A stretch of 57,674 bases of DNA from a virus, in IMG/VR virus record IMGVR_UViG_3300005913_000005, positions 1 to 57,674 of that record. One strand, given 5' to 3'. The translations under genes were made by a program, and so were the position numbers. The stretch's first letter is position 1, and each line of letters begins with the position of its first letter. This document shows positions 45,874-54,797 of the stretch, in pieces. The notes beneath the pieces are model-generated. The model did not search any database. It was not told the DNA's origin and was given only the letters and a program-made list of their open reading frames with translations.

Positions 45874-45882
45874 CATATTTAG
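45874..45882 (-). promoter_or_regulatory. Late promoter-like element for gp26
   Basis: CTAAATATG on the minus strand, of the cyanophage late CTAAATA type, about 50 bases upstream of the gp26 start in the divergent gap. The opposite direction has ATTAAATAC at 45916-45924, 28 bases before the tape-measure-like gene. Both are short AT-rich matches and so tentative. Confidence 0.4.
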
Positions 45883-45951
45883 TAATGATAGATAAGTGCG
45901 TACTTAATGATTGGCATTAAATACAAGTAACAAGGATTTTGGTATTACATA

Positions 45952-48102
45952 ATGGCAATGACGATTGAAGAACTTTTAGAAAAAACAGATGGCAATGGGG
46001 GAATTGCCAGCGAAGACACTGCCAAAAAAATACTGAAGGCTTTGGGTGGGTCTGGCGGCGGTAGCAGTAACAGTGGTGCTCAACGTGAGTTCACAGAAGA
46101 AACCAAGAAAACCAGCAAATCAGTTGTTGTATTCAAAAAAGTTTTAGGTGCGGCAGGAGCCGGCTTTGAATCATTAACCAAAGGTGCAGACGGATTGGTT
46201 GGTGGATTTGGTGTTCTATCACAAAGCACCACAGGATTAAACAAAGTATTTTTACAATTCACAGCCGACCTAGCGGCAAGAGTATTTGAAAACGTTGACA
46301 CTTTCAGAAACTTGGCAGAGATAGGAGCCAACACAACACAAACAGTCAGCGATTTCAGACGTATAGCAGGCGACGCCGGAATAGACATGACAAGATTAGC
46401 CCAGGCATTAATGAGTGCCAACACATCACTTGCTGGTTTTGGCGGTAGTGCAAACGAAGGTGCAAGAAGATTCAACACAATAATGACATCACTATTACAG
46501 AGTGATTTCAGAAAAACAATCGCAGGTCTTGGATTTTCTATGGAAGACATCACAGAAGGCTTTGCTGATTATCTAGACTTACAGACTACTCTGGGTAGAT
46601 CTCAATCAATGAGTAATTCACAGTTGGTTGCAGGCTCGCAAGAATATCTATTGAGATTGGACCAATTGTCAAGATTGACTGGATTGCAAAGAGATCAAGT
46701 GAAAGATGAATTACAAGCAGTGGCAGATGCTAGAGAGTTGCGTTTGATTTCAAACAGTGAAATAGAAGCAACCATGGTAAGGGTCAAAGCGGCGGCACCA
46801 GAAATGGTGAGTGCTGTTACAGGATTGTTAGCAAAAGGATTTCCAGAAGGTGGAGAACAAGTTGGTATATTTGCTGTGGAAGGTGTACGTGAAGCAGTGT
46901 CGGCATTGAGAGATGGTGTGCCTGGCGCAAGTGATCAGTTCATTCAAGCACTGGCACGTAACGGTGAAAGCATTGCCAACATGGACGCAGGTCAGAAAAA
47001 ATTAATTGCTACTCAACTAGGTGTGGGCAATGAATTTTTCAATGTTGCGGCAGATTCTGTAAAATTTAGAAAATTCTTAGGACAAAGTACAAGTGCCATC
47101 ATAGCAGAACAAGAAGCAAGAGCGGCAAGCACTAAAGGTGCAAAACAATTTCAGAATGCCAGTGAAAACTTGCGTTCAAAATTTCAAAAATTATTGACTC
47201 CATTCCAACAAGGAGTTGATATTATTATAGGTGGCTTGGCAAGCATAATTGGTCCTAAATCTTTTATTGCAACCACATTAAATGATTTAGGAACGAAATT
47301 TAACGATTGGTTCGATGAGTTGTCAACAACTGGCAAAGTGGCAATGGGAGGACTATACATTGCGGTAGGTCTAGCGGCGGCGGCATTGACTGCATTTGCC
47401 GCCAAGAAAGCCGTCACAGGAGTTTCAAGTTATCTAACAGGAGGCGGACCGGGAGGTGGAACGAAATCTATTTTAGGAAAAACTGGTGCAGGCGGTGGAG
47501 GTTTACTAGCCGGCATGGGTGGCGGATTAAAAGGATTAGCAAGTGGTTTGACAGCAATGGCAAATCCAGCGACTCTACTAGGTGCGGCGAATTTAGGATT
47601 GGCAATCACGGCAATAGGAGCAGGTGTTGCCGCGGCAACTTTCTTAATGGGCGGAGCATTAACAAAGTTTGCTGATGGATTAAAAAGTGTAGGTGAAGTG
47701 GATGGCGGTAATTTAGTACAGGTTGCCAAAGGCACTTTGGCTCTGTCAGGCGCAATGGTTGCCATGGGAGCAGGCAGTGCCGTCGGTACTGTTGGTGGCT
47801 TTATGAGCAGGATTTTCGGTGGAGGATCAGAAAACTTTGCCAAAAACTTGAATAAAACACTAGATGAGCTTGACAAAAGCAAAATAGACATGTATGCTAA
47901 CAGTATAGAAAATTTAGGAACGGCAATGACAAGTTTAAGAAGTGGAATGATGGGAACAACAACAGCATCCGCATCCACAACAGGAGATAAATTGGATCAG
48001 TTAAATAACACTATGGAACAAATTTTGATGGCAATGAGTGATAACAATCGTTACAGCAGAATAACATCTCAAGCAACAACAGAAATGACAGATACAGTAT
48101 AA
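45952..48102 (+). CDS. Tail tape measure-like protein
   Basis: A 716-residue Ala/Gly-rich protein. The N terminus is acidic and disordered. Long amphipathic helices (about 45-400) are followed by hydrophobic Gly/Ala segments (GLYIAVGLAAAALTAFAA near 465-485; GLAITAIGAGVAAATFLMGG near 545-565; LALSGAMVAMGAGSAVG near 595-612), which is the make-up of tape measure proteins that span the tail tube and later enter the cell membrane. It is slightly longer than T4 gp29 (590 aa). The position next to gp26/gp51, the presumed tail chaperones, supports this. An AAGGA site lies about 15 bases before the ATG, a rather long spacing. Alternative: another injected virion protein. Confidence 0.6.
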   Translation: MAMTIEELLEKTDGNGGIASEDTAKKILKALGGSGGGSSNSGAQREFTEETKKTSKSVVVFKKVLGAAGAGFESLTKGADGLVGGFGVLSQSTTGLNKVFLQFTADLAARVFENVDTFRNLAEIGANTTQTVSDFRRIAGDAGIDMTRLAQALMSANTSLAGFGGSANEGARRFNTIMTSLLQSDFRKTIAGLGFSMEDITEGFADYLDLQTTLGRSQSMSNSQLVAGSQEYLLRLDQLSRLTGLQRDQVKDELQAVADARELRLISNSEIEATMVRVKAAAPEMVSAVTGLLAKGFPEGGEQVGIFAVEGVREAVSALRDGVPGASDQFIQALARNGESIANMDAGQKKLIATQLGVGNEFFNVAADSVKFRKFLGQSTSAIIAEQEARAASTKGAKQFQNASENLRSKFQKLLTPFQQGVDIIIGGLASIIGPKSFIATTLNDLGTKFNDWFDELSTTGKVAMGGLYIAVGLAAAALTAFAAKKAVTGVSSYLTGGGPGGGTKSILGKTGAGGGGLLAGMGGGLKGLASGLTAMANPATLLGAANLGLAITAIGAGVAAATFLMGGALTKFADGLKSVGEVDGGNLVQVAKGTLALSGAMVAMGAGSAVGTVGGFMSRIFGGGSENFAKNLNKTLDELDKSKIDMYANSIENLGTAMTSLRSGMMGTTTASASTTGDKLDQLNNTMEQILMAMSDNNRYSRITSQATTEMTDTV

Positions 48103-49820
48103 TGAGTTGGAAAAAATATTTTACAGAAGTGCCACTCGGTAATGGTACAAGCGGAATGAATTCACCATTGGGTGGAAAAGGTGGAACGGCTGGACCAGCC
48201 AAAACAAATTACTCATCATTTCTTCCAGATGTTTACAGCGGTGCACCTAACAGAGTTGAACGTTACGGACAATACAATGTGATGGATATGGATTCAGAAG
48301 TGAATGCCGCATTGGATATCCTAGCAGAATTTTGCACACAAAACAACACACAAAACAACACACCTTTTAAATTTGAATACAATCAGAAAGCAACCAACAC
48401 AGAAATACAAATCATAGAACAATATCTGCACCAATGGTGCAAAATGAACGATTTTTCTAAACGTGTGTTTAAGATCCTGCGTAATGTGTTCAAGTATGGT
48501 GATGCATTTTTTATTAGAGATCCAGAAACAAAGAAAATGTTTCATGTTGATCCATCAAAAGTAACTAAAATAATTGTAAACGAAAGCACAGGTAAAATTC
48601 CTGAGCAATATGTTATAAAAGATATTAACTTTAATTTTAAAAATCTTGTGGCAACAACACCTCATCAGACAACAGGCAATGTAACAGGTGGCGGCTCAGG
48701 ATATTTGACTGGCGGAGTAAGAGGAGCAACTGGCGGAAGTGTGAATCAAGACTCTCCAGGAACAAGATTTGGCACAGGACAAAGAGAAATTTCTGTTGAT
48801 GCAGAACACGTTGTGCATTTAAGTTTATCAGAAGGACTGGACAACAACTATCCATTTGGTAATTCACTGTTGGAGAGTATTTTTAAAGTTTACAAACAAA
48901 AAGAATTATTAGAAGACGCAATCATAATCTACAGAGTACAAAGAGCACCTGAAAGAAGAGTGTTTTACATCGATGTAGGTAATATGCCAAGTCATTTGGC
49001 AATGCAATTTGTGGAACGAGTTAAGACTGAAATCCATCAAAGACGTATTCCTTCATCCACAGGTGGTGGAGCAAATGTTGTGGACTCTGCATACAATCCA
49101 CTATCGATTAATGAAGACTATTTCTTTCCGCAAACAGCAGAAGGAAGAGGATCTAAAGTAGAAACATTACCGGGTGGTACAAACCTAGGAGAAATTGATG
49201 ACTTGAAATACTTCACAAACAAATTGTTAAGAGGTTTAAGAATTCCCAGTTCATATTTGCCAACAGGTGCAGATGATTCTCAAAGCAGTTTCAACGATGG
49301 TAGAGTGGGAACAGCATACATTCAAGAATTAAGATTTAACAAATACTGTGAAAGACTACAAAATTTAGTATCAGACGAATTCAATCAAGAGTTTAAACGG
49401 TATCTATTAGAAAAAGGTGTGAATATTGATATAGCAATGTTTGATATCAAGTTTCAGCCGCCAATGAACTTTGCTTCTTACAGACAAGCAGAAGTAGACA
49501 ACAACAGAATTTCCACATACTCACAAATAGCAACAGTGCCGTTTGTAAGCAAACGTTATGCTCTGTCAAGATTCTTAGGATTATCCCCAGAAGAGATGGC
49601 AGAAAACGAAAGAATGTGGAGAGAAGAAAATGATGAAACTATGTCAGGTAAACCAACCACTTCAGCAACTGAATTAAGAAGTGCAGGAGTCAGCACAGCA
49701 GGTATACAAGCAGATTTAGATGCGGCAGAGCCAACAGAAGATCCAACTGCTCCAGGAGAAGAGGAAGCACCATCGCCAGCAGGAGCACCAGGTGGCGGAA
49801 CACCAACTTCCAACACATAG
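48102..49820 (+). CDS. gp20: Portal vertex protein gp20
   Basis: A 572-residue protein. VYSGAPNRVERYGQYNVMDMDSEVNAALDILAEF (about 43-78), VFKYGDAFFIRDPETKKMFHVDP (about 126-150) and the central LPGGTNLGEIDDLKYFTNKLLRGLRIPSSYLP (about 363-394) are gp20 signatures. The twelve-subunit portal is the DNA gate and the site where prohead assembly starts. The start overlaps the upstream stop (TAATG). The C terminus has an acidic Pro/Gly/Ala-rich tail (about 525-572), probably disordered. It leads the head operon in T4 order: portal, core, protease, scaffold, capsid. Confidence 0.95.
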   Translation: MSWKKYFTEVPLGNGTSGMNSPLGGKGGTAGPAKTNYSSFLPDVYSGAPNRVERYGQYNVMDMDSEVNAALDILAEFCTQNNTQNNTPFKFEYNQKATNTEIQIIEQYLHQWCKMNDFSKRVFKILRNVFKYGDAFFIRDPETKKMFHVDPSKVTKIIVNESTGKIPEQYVIKDINFNFKNLVATTPHQTTGNVTGGGSGYLTGGVRGATGGSVNQDSPGTRFGTGQREISVDAEHVVHLSLSEGLDNNYPFGNSLLESIFKVYKQKELLEDAIIIYRVQRAPERRVFYIDVGNMPSHLAMQFVERVKTEIHQRRIPSSTGGGANVVDSAYNPLSINEDYFFPQTAEGRGSKVETLPGGTNLGEIDDLKYFTNKLLRGLRIPSSYLPTGADDSQSSFNDGRVGTAYIQELRFNKYCERLQNLVSDEFNQEFKRYLLEKGVNIDIAMFDIKFQPPMNFASYRQAEVDNNRISTYSQIATVPFVSKRYALSRFLGLSPEEMAENERMWREENDETMSGKPTTSATELRSAGVSTAGIQADLDAAEPTEDPTAPGEEEAPSPAGAPGGGTPTSNT

Positions 49821-49821
49821 G

Positions 49822-49829
49822 TATAAATA
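49822..49829 (+). promoter_or_regulatory. TATAAATA late promoter-like element after the portal gene
   Basis: An exact match to the T4 late consensus, TATAAATA, immediately after the portal stop. Initiation would be expected about 10 bases downstream, at or past the ATG of the 77-aa gene, so it may serve that gene as a leaderless message or only the genes further on. Could be chance in AT-rich DNA. Confidence 0.45.
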
Positions 49830-49834
49830 ATTTT

Positions 49835-50068
49835 ATGATATTACGTGAACTTTTTTATTACGATCAAATCACAACAGAGCCTGGAGAGCAGAAACAGTAT
49901 GATGCTTCAGAAGACCAGTCTGTGATGTCATTGGGTGACACACGTAAAACTAGACTTTCGTTGAAACAGATCAACAAAGCAAGAAAAGCCGGAGAATTCC
50001 ACAAAGAAGAACAAGAAAAAGAGTTGGAATTTGTGAGGCAGATGTACGCCAACCAACCGGAAATGTAA
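49835..50068 (+). CDS. Small conserved protein after the portal gene
   Basis: A 77-residue protein: MILRELFYYDQI, then LGDTRKTRLSLKQINKARKAGEFHKEEQEKELEFVRQMY. The DTRKTRLSLKQIN core recurs in small genes directly behind the portal in marine T4-like phages, which suggests a head-assembly or prohead-core role, though none is proven. It is highly charged and helical, has no membrane segment, and is separated from the next gene by three bases. Confidence 0.7.
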   Translation: MILRELFYYDQITTEPGEQKQYDASEDQSVMSLGDTRKTRLSLKQINKARKAGEFHKEEQEKELEFVRQMYANQPEM

Positions 50069-50071
50069 TAA

Positions 50072-50659
50072 ATGTCTATTGCTTTTGTATTAGGCAATGG
50101 TCTCAGTCGTAAACCAATTCCTTTAGACCCTTTACAACAATTTGGCAAAGTATATGCCTGCAATGCTGTTTATAGAACATACACTCCCAACTATCTAGTG
50201 GCAGTGGATGCCAAAATGATCAATGAAATCTGCACAGCAGGTGCTCAGTTGAAAATTCCTGTGTGGACCAATCCAAACAGAGCATATAAAAAGTATCCAG
50301 GGTTAAACTTTTTTGAACCCAGTCTAGGATGGTCATCTGGACCCACAGCACTGTGGTTGGCATCTAAAAACATGCATCCATTGATATTTTTATTGGGTTT
50401 CGACTTCACAGGCACCAGTGAAGGCAAGTTGAACAACATATTTGGCGACACACCCAACTACAAAAAGAATGCAGACACTGCCACATACCACGGCAATTGG
50501 AACAGACAAACCAGCATTATCCTACAGAAAAATCCACTAAAGAGATATATACGAGTAGTACCAGAAGGCACTAGTGTGTTTGAGGCCAAAGACCTTAAGA
50601 AGTTCACAAATTATAGTGAAATCACAGTGCAAGAATTTAAAAGACGCTTTCATTTGTAG
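50072..50659 (+). CDS. DUF115/MptE-like Rossmann protein
   Basis: A 195-residue protein beginning MSIAFVLGNGLSRKPIPLDPL, a glycine-rich strand-turn typical of nucleotide-binding folds, then ACNAVYRTYTPNYLVAVDAKMINE and FLLGFDFTGTSEGKLNNIFG. This order (GNGxSR...VAVD...LLGFDF) is like DUF115/6-hydroxymethylpterin pyrophosphokinase-like domains found in sugar and flagellin modification proteins and in several marine phages. Its substrate is unknown. It is inserted between the portal and prohead-core genes, an unusual place for an enzyme, and could be a passenger gene or act on the capsid. Confidence 0.55.
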   Translation: MSIAFVLGNGLSRKPIPLDPLQQFGKVYACNAVYRTYTPNYLVAVDAKMINEICTAGAQLKIPVWTNPNRAYKKYPGLNFFEPSLGWSSGPTALWLASKNMHPLIFLLGFDFTGTSEGKLNNIFGDTPNYKKNADTATYHGNWNRQTSIILQKNPLKRYIRVVPEGTSVFEAKDLKKFTNYSEITVQEFKRRFHL

Positions 50660-50739
50660 AATCTGCGTCAAACAAGTCCATATCGGACCATTATCTACCC
50701 GTTTTTATACCTATTTGTTAAATAATACATGACAGTCTT

Positions 50740-50760
50740 ACCATAGACAATGTCTATGGT
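50740..50760. repeat. 21-base inverted repeat upstream of the prohead-core gene
   Basis: ACCATAGACA-A-TGTCTATGGT is a perfect 10-base inverted repeat around one base, 28 bases before the ATG at 50789. As RNA it gives a strong hairpin with no U tract. A TTAAATAATAC late-like motif precedes it at 50719-50729. It may be an RNA-processing/stability hairpin or a protein-binding palindrome. Confidence 0.7.
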
Positions 50761-50788
50761 TACCATTAACAGTTAATAGGAGAAAACA

Positions 50789-51733
50789 ATGTCAGATAAA
50801 AGTAAATTCGAGCAAATGCTTGAAAAATTAGTCGCTGACGATAGAACAGCGGCAGAAGAAATTTTCCATGATATCGTTGTGGAAAAATCAAGATCAATCT
50901 ATGAAGGTCTTTTAGAAAATGATATCAAAGATATCGAAGTAGAAGAAACTTCAAAAGAAGACGAATCTAAAAAAGATGACGACGCAGTTGACGAAGCATC
51001 AAAAGATGAGTCTAAAGAAGATGATGCAGTTGATGAAGCATCAAAAGATGAAGAAACAACAGACGAATCTTTATTAGATATCGAAAACACAGAAATTGCA
51101 CCAGTAGAAGCACACGGTGGAGACGCAACAGACGATATGGTTGCTGACATCGGAATGCCAGCACCTACAGGTGATGAAGATAACGGCGACGACTCTGAAA
51201 AAGGTGAAGAAGAAATCGAAGACAGAGTAGTTGACCTAGAAGATGCTATTGATGACCTTAAAGCCGAATTTGAAAAAATGATGGGCGATGAGGACAAAAG
51301 CGACGACGCAGAAGGCGACGACGCAGAAGACAACGGCGAAGAAAAAGAAGACGAAGCCTTTGTAGATCAATCAGCAGAAGGTGAAACTGCAATCGCAGTT
51401 GCTCCTGAACTTGGTGAACAACCAGCAGTAGAAACAGCAGTGCCAAAAACAGCAAGTGAAGAAATTAGAGAATATGTGAACAAAGTAGGCGTAACGCATA
51501 CAGATGGTTCAGATAACTCTAAATCACCAGTTGCTGGCAAAAATGATATGGGCGGAACGGCTTCTAACATCGCTAAAGGCGGTGAGGAAACAGGTGGTAA
51601 AGCACCTGCTCCAAAAGAAGACAACGCAGGTAACATTAATGTACCAGGCGCTAAAGCGAAACCTGTTGCGGCACCAAAGGCCAAGACTAGCACAGAAGAT
51701 GATACTTCTGCAAAGTCGATAATTGGCAGTTAA
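50789..51733 (+). CDS. Prohead core protein, acidic (gp67-like)
   Basis: A 314-residue, extremely acidic protein. The N terminus KFEQMLEKLVADDRTAAEEIFHDIVVEKSRSIYEGLL resembles the opening of prohead core proteins in cyanophage-type T4 relatives. The centre has two imperfect copies of DDAVDEASKDE and long Asp/Glu runs, and the C terminus is Gly/Ala/Pro/Lys-rich. It lies directly before the prohead protease, as gene 67/68 does in T4. Such core proteins fill the prohead with the scaffold and are degraded by gp21. A well-spaced TAGGAG precedes the ATG. Confidence 0.7.
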   Translation: MSDKSKFEQMLEKLVADDRTAAEEIFHDIVVEKSRSIYEGLLENDIKDIEVEETSKEDESKKDDDAVDEASKDESKEDDAVDEASKDEETTDESLLDIENTEIAPVEAHGGDATDDMVADIGMPAPTGDEDNGDDSEKGEEEIEDRVVDLEDAIDDLKAEFEKMMGDEDKSDDAEGDDAEDNGEEKEDEAFVDQSAEGETAIAVAPELGEQPAVETAVPKTASEEIREYVNKVGVTHTDGSDNSKSPVAGKNDMGGTASNIAKGGEETGGKAPAPKEDNAGNINVPGAKAKPVAAPKAKTSTEDDTSAKSIIGS

Positions 51734-51755
51734 TAAGGTAGTATAAGGAAAACGG

Positions 51756-52379
51756 ATGTTATCATTACGTGAGACGCTGACTTTTGACCAGGCGGGAATA
51801 GTCGTTGAGACTAAGGACGAACACAACGGTAAATCCCTTTACATGAAGGGAATCTGCATTCAGGGAGGTGTTAAAAACGCCAACCAGAGAGTGTATCCTG
51901 TTAACGAAATCCAGAGGGCTGTCAGCACACTTAACGATCAAGTCACTGGTGGATACTCGGTGTTGGGCGAAGTGGATCATCCTGAAGGACTTAATATTAA
52001 CCTTGACCGTGTCAGCCACATGGTAAATGAAATGTGGATGGACGGACCAAACGGATACGGAAAATTAAAAGTGTTACCGACTCCTATGGGACAACTAGTT
52101 AAAACAATGCTGGAAAGCGGAGTTAAACTTGGTGTGTCCAGTAGGGGTTCCGGTAATGTTAAAGAAGACGGATCCGGACATGTATCAGATTTTGAAATCA
52201 TCACAGTAGATATCGTTGCACAACCATCGGCACCGGGAGCATATCCTGAGCCAATATACGAGCATCTAATGAACACAAAGGGTGGTTTAAAAGCATTTAA
52301 CTCAGCAAGGGACACAAAGGCACAAAAATATCTAAAAGAACAACTAATAAACATAATTGGAAAACTCCAATCTAAATAG
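51756..52379 (+). CDS. gp21: Prohead protease gp21
   Basis: A 207-residue serine protease of the T4 prohead/herpes assemblin fold. GEVDHPE contains the catalytic His75, and LGVSSRGSG the nucleophile Ser at 128/129, followed by DFEIITVDIVAQPSAPGA. It cleaves the scaffold and core proteins and the capsid N terminus during head maturation. Length equals T4 gp21 (212 aa). It lies between the core and scaffold genes. The start is supported by AAGGA about 8 bases upstream. Confidence 0.95.
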   Translation: MLSLRETLTFDQAGIVVETKDEHNGKSLYMKGICIQGGVKNANQRVYPVNEIQRAVSTLNDQVTGGYSVLGEVDHPEGLNINLDRVSHMVNEMWMDGPNGYGKLKVLPTPMGQLVKTMLESGVKLGVSSRGSGNVKEDGSGHVSDFEIITVDIVAQPSAPGAYPEPIYEHLMNTKGGLKAFNSARDTKAQKYLKEQLINIIGKLQSK

Positions 52380-52389
52380 GAGAAAAAGA

Positions 52390-53478
52390 ATGTTAGAAGC
52401 ACTGAAATCACTTTTTGAAAATAACGGTATTTCCGAAGAGATCAGAGCAGAAATAGAATCCGCATGGAACCAGAAAGTTGAAGAAAACAAACTTTCTGCC
52501 ACTGCTGATCTTCGTAAAGAATTTGCAGAGAAGTATGAACACGACAAAGCAAATTTAACAGACGCTGTTGATAAAATGGTATCTGAAAGACTCGAAGCAG
52601 AAATGGCAGAGTTCGCAGACGACAAGAAAGCACTTGCTGAAGAGAGAGTTAAGTATGCTACTCAAATCGGTGAACACGCAGAAAAGTTAAAATCGTTTGT
52701 TTTTGAAAAACTTAAAGGCGAAGTTGCTGAACTATACGCAGACCAAAAAGTTATGGCAGAAAATTTTGTCAAACTTGAGGAATTTGTGGTAGAAGCTCTG
52801 TCTAAAGAAATTGCAGAATTTCAAAAAGACAAACAAGACGTTGCTGAAACAAAAGTACGTCTTATCAGAGAAGCAAAAGCACATTTTGAAAAAGTTAGAA
52901 GTAACTTTGTGAAAAAAGGTGCTAGTAAAGTGTCAGAAATAGTGAGCAAAACTCTTAAGTCAGAGATCAGTTCATTAAAAGAAGACATTGAAGCGGCTCG
53001 CAAAAACGACTTTGGTCGCAGACTGTTTGAATCTTATCAACAAGAATATTCACAATCGTTCTTGAATGAAAAAAGTGAAACAGCAAAACTTATGAAGGTA
53101 GTGGACATTTCGAAACTACAGGCAGAAGAAGCGATGAAGACTGTCAATGAGAAGCAAAAAGTAATTGAAGCAAAAGAATTAGAAATTGCTACAATTAAAG
53201 AAGCGGCAGAGAGAAGTAACGTAATCAATGAGTTAACACACCCATTGAACACAGAACAAAAAGAAATAATGAACAATCTACTGGAGAGTGTGCAGACGGG
53301 TGCTTTACGAAAGCAATTCGAAAAGTACATACCATCTGTTCTAAACGGTAGGACTCCAGCGAAAAAACAGGCTATAAATGAAGGCACAGAAGTAACAGGC
53401 GATAAACAAATTAACATTGTAAACAGCAGTCAATTCAATAGCAACATCGTTGATATTAGAAGACTTGCTGGTATATAA
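52390..53478 (+). CDS. gp22: Prohead scaffold protein gp22
   Basis: A 362-residue, almost wholly helical, Lys/Glu-rich protein (MLEALKSLFENNGISEEIRAEIESAW, EFAEKYEHDKANLTDAVDKMVSERLEAEM...), as expected of gp22, the main internal scaffold around which the capsid forms. The C-terminal part (INELTHPLNTEQKEIMNNLLESVQTGALRKQFEKYIPSVLNG) is the conserved end. I start it at the ATG at 52390, preceded by AGGAG; a TTG at 52357 would extend it by 11 codons inside gp21. It is removed by gp21 during maturation (T4 knowledge). Confidence 0.92.
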   Translation: MLEALKSLFENNGISEEIRAEIESAWNQKVEENKLSATADLRKEFAEKYEHDKANLTDAVDKMVSERLEAEMAEFADDKKALAEERVKYATQIGEHAEKLKSFVFEKLKGEVAELYADQKVMAENFVKLEEFVVEALSKEIAEFQKDKQDVAETKVRLIREAKAHFEKVRSNFVKKGASKVSEIVSKTLKSEISSLKEDIEAARKNDFGRRLFESYQQEYSQSFLNEKSETAKLMKVVDISKLQAEEAMKTVNEKQKVIEAKELEIATIKEAAERSNVINELTHPLNTEQKEIMNNLLESVQTGALRKQFEKYIPSVLNGRTPAKKQAINEGTEVTGDKQINIVNSSQFNSNIVDIRRLAGI

Positions 53479-53499
53479 AAAACAAAGGAGAAAAACACA

Positions 53500-54672
53500 A
53501 TGTCAGAACTAACAGAAACTCGCTGGCAGGATACAAAGAGTGCGTTACTAGAAGGCCTAACTGGAAATAAAAAAGCAGTTATGGCTACAACTTTGGAAAA
53601 TACTAGACAGTATCTTTCAGAGTCGGCAACAGCAGGTGCTACATCTGCCGGTAACGTTGCAACTCTAAACAGAGTGATCCTACCCGTGATCAGAAGGGTT
53701 ATGCCTACTGTAATTGCTAACGAATTGGTTGGAGTACAACCAATGACTGGCCCAGTTGGACAAATCCACACACTAAGAGTAAGATATGCAGAAGCGGCAA
53801 CATCAGGCGGCGGACTAGCGGCAGGGGCTGAAGCATTATCACCATTTGCAATTGCACAAGGTTATTCAGGTAACGATGTAGCAGATCCAAATGGTAATGC
53901 AGACGCAACAGCCACTAAAGAAGGAAGTGGTGGTAGAGCAATGTCAATCCAAATCTTGAAACAAACTGTTGAAGCAAAAAGCAGAAAGTTACAAGCAAGA
54001 TGGACATTTGAATCTGCTCAAGACGCACAAGCTCAACAAGGTATTGATGTAGAGGCTGAAATCATGGCGGCATTAGCACAAGAAATTACTGCTGAAATCG
54101 ACCAAGAAGTCATCAACTCATTAAGAGCTTTAGCGGCTGATGAAGAAACATTTAACCAAGCGGCTGTATCAGGAACTGCAACTTTTGTAGGCGATGAACA
54201 TGCGGCATTGGCTGTGTTAATCAACAGAACAGCAAATAAAATTGCACAAAGAACAAGAAGAGGCGCAGGAAACTGGGCTGTGGTATCACCACAGGCTTTA
54301 ACTGTACTTCAATCTGCAACAACTTCAGCGTTCGCAAGAACAACTGAAGGTTCTTTTGAAGCACCAACTAACCAAAAGATGGTTGGAACTTTAAACAGTG
54401 CAATGAAAGTATATGTTGACACATATGCGGCAGACGATACGTCTGTATTGGTAGGATACAAAGGCTCATCTGAAGCAGATGCGGCGGCGTTCTATTGCCC
54501 ATACATTCCGTTAATGTCTAGCGGTGTTGTGCTTGACCCATCAACTTTTGAACCAGTTGTTTCTTTCATGACTAGATATGGTTATGTAGAGTTAAACAAC
54601 ACAGCATCTTCACTAGGAAATGCTGGGGACTATGTTGGTAAAGTTACTATGTCAAACATTTCGTTTGCATAA
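53500..54672 (+). CDS. gp23: Major capsid protein gp23
   Basis: A 390-residue protein. LNRVILPVIRRVMPTVIANELVGVQPMTGPVGQIHTLRVRYA (about 57-98) is the conserved gp23 signature, and the C-terminal SGVVLDPSTFEPVVSFMTRYGYVELNN is equally typical. It is shorter than T4 gp23 (521 aa), like other marine versions. Two gp21-type (L/I)xE sites are visible near the N terminus, LLE16-18 and LSE39-41; the latter, just before the Ala/Thr-rich stretch, is the more likely cleavage point (inference). A GGAG ribosome site precedes the ATG and a strong terminator follows 24 bases after the stop, as suits the most abundant virion protein. Confidence 0.97.
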   Translation: MSELTETRWQDTKSALLEGLTGNKKAVMATTLENTRQYLSESATAGATSAGNVATLNRVILPVIRRVMPTVIANELVGVQPMTGPVGQIHTLRVRYAEAATSGGGLAAGAEALSPFAIAQGYSGNDVADPNGNADATATKEGSGGRAMSIQILKQTVEAKSRKLQARWTFESAQDAQAQQGIDVEAEIMAALAQEITAEIDQEVINSLRALAADEETFNQAAVSGTATFVGDEHAALAVLINRTANKIAQRTRRGAGNWAVVSPQALTVLQSATTSAFARTTEGSFEAPTNQKMVGTLNSAMKVYVDTYAADDTSVLVGYKGSSEADAAAFYCPYIPLMSSGVVLDPSTFEPVVSFMTRYGYVELNNTASSLGNAGDYVGKVTMSNISFA

Positions 54673-54695
54673 TCAACAGTAAACACTTACATATT

Positions 54696-54720
54696 AAAGG
54701 GGGCTTCGGCCCCCTTTTTT
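54696..54720 (+). terminator. Strong intrinsic terminator after the capsid gene
   Basis: AAAGGGGGC-TTCG-GCCCCC followed by six T. A GC-pure stem with a UUCG tetraloop and U tract is the textbook form, and it separates the late head operon from the following sigma70-driven operon. Confidence 0.96.
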
Positions 54721-54740
54721 ATTGACTGAATGTTCAGGAC

Positions 54741-54769
54741 TTGACTTTTATACCAAAATGTAGTATAAT
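54741..54769 (+). promoter_or_regulatory. Sigma70-type promoter of the lipoprotein-hemB operon
   Basis: TTGACT (54741-54746), a 17-base spacer and a perfect TATAAT (54764-54769), 20 bases after the capsid terminator. The expected start point near 54776 precedes an AAGGA ribosome site and the ATG at 54798. Confidence 0.88.
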
Positions 54770-54797
54770 TAACGAGGAAACACTAACAAGGACTAAA

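Noticed and set aside
46080-48202. Long minus-strand frames opposite the tape-measure-like gene
   Set aside because: Ala/Pro-rich antisense shadows of a biased Gly/Ala plus-strand gene, with no ribosome sites and no family resemblance.
54741-54797. Longer start for the lipoprotein gene
   Set aside because: It would begin inside the -35 box of the sigma70 promoter and hide the signal peptide behind 19 residues.
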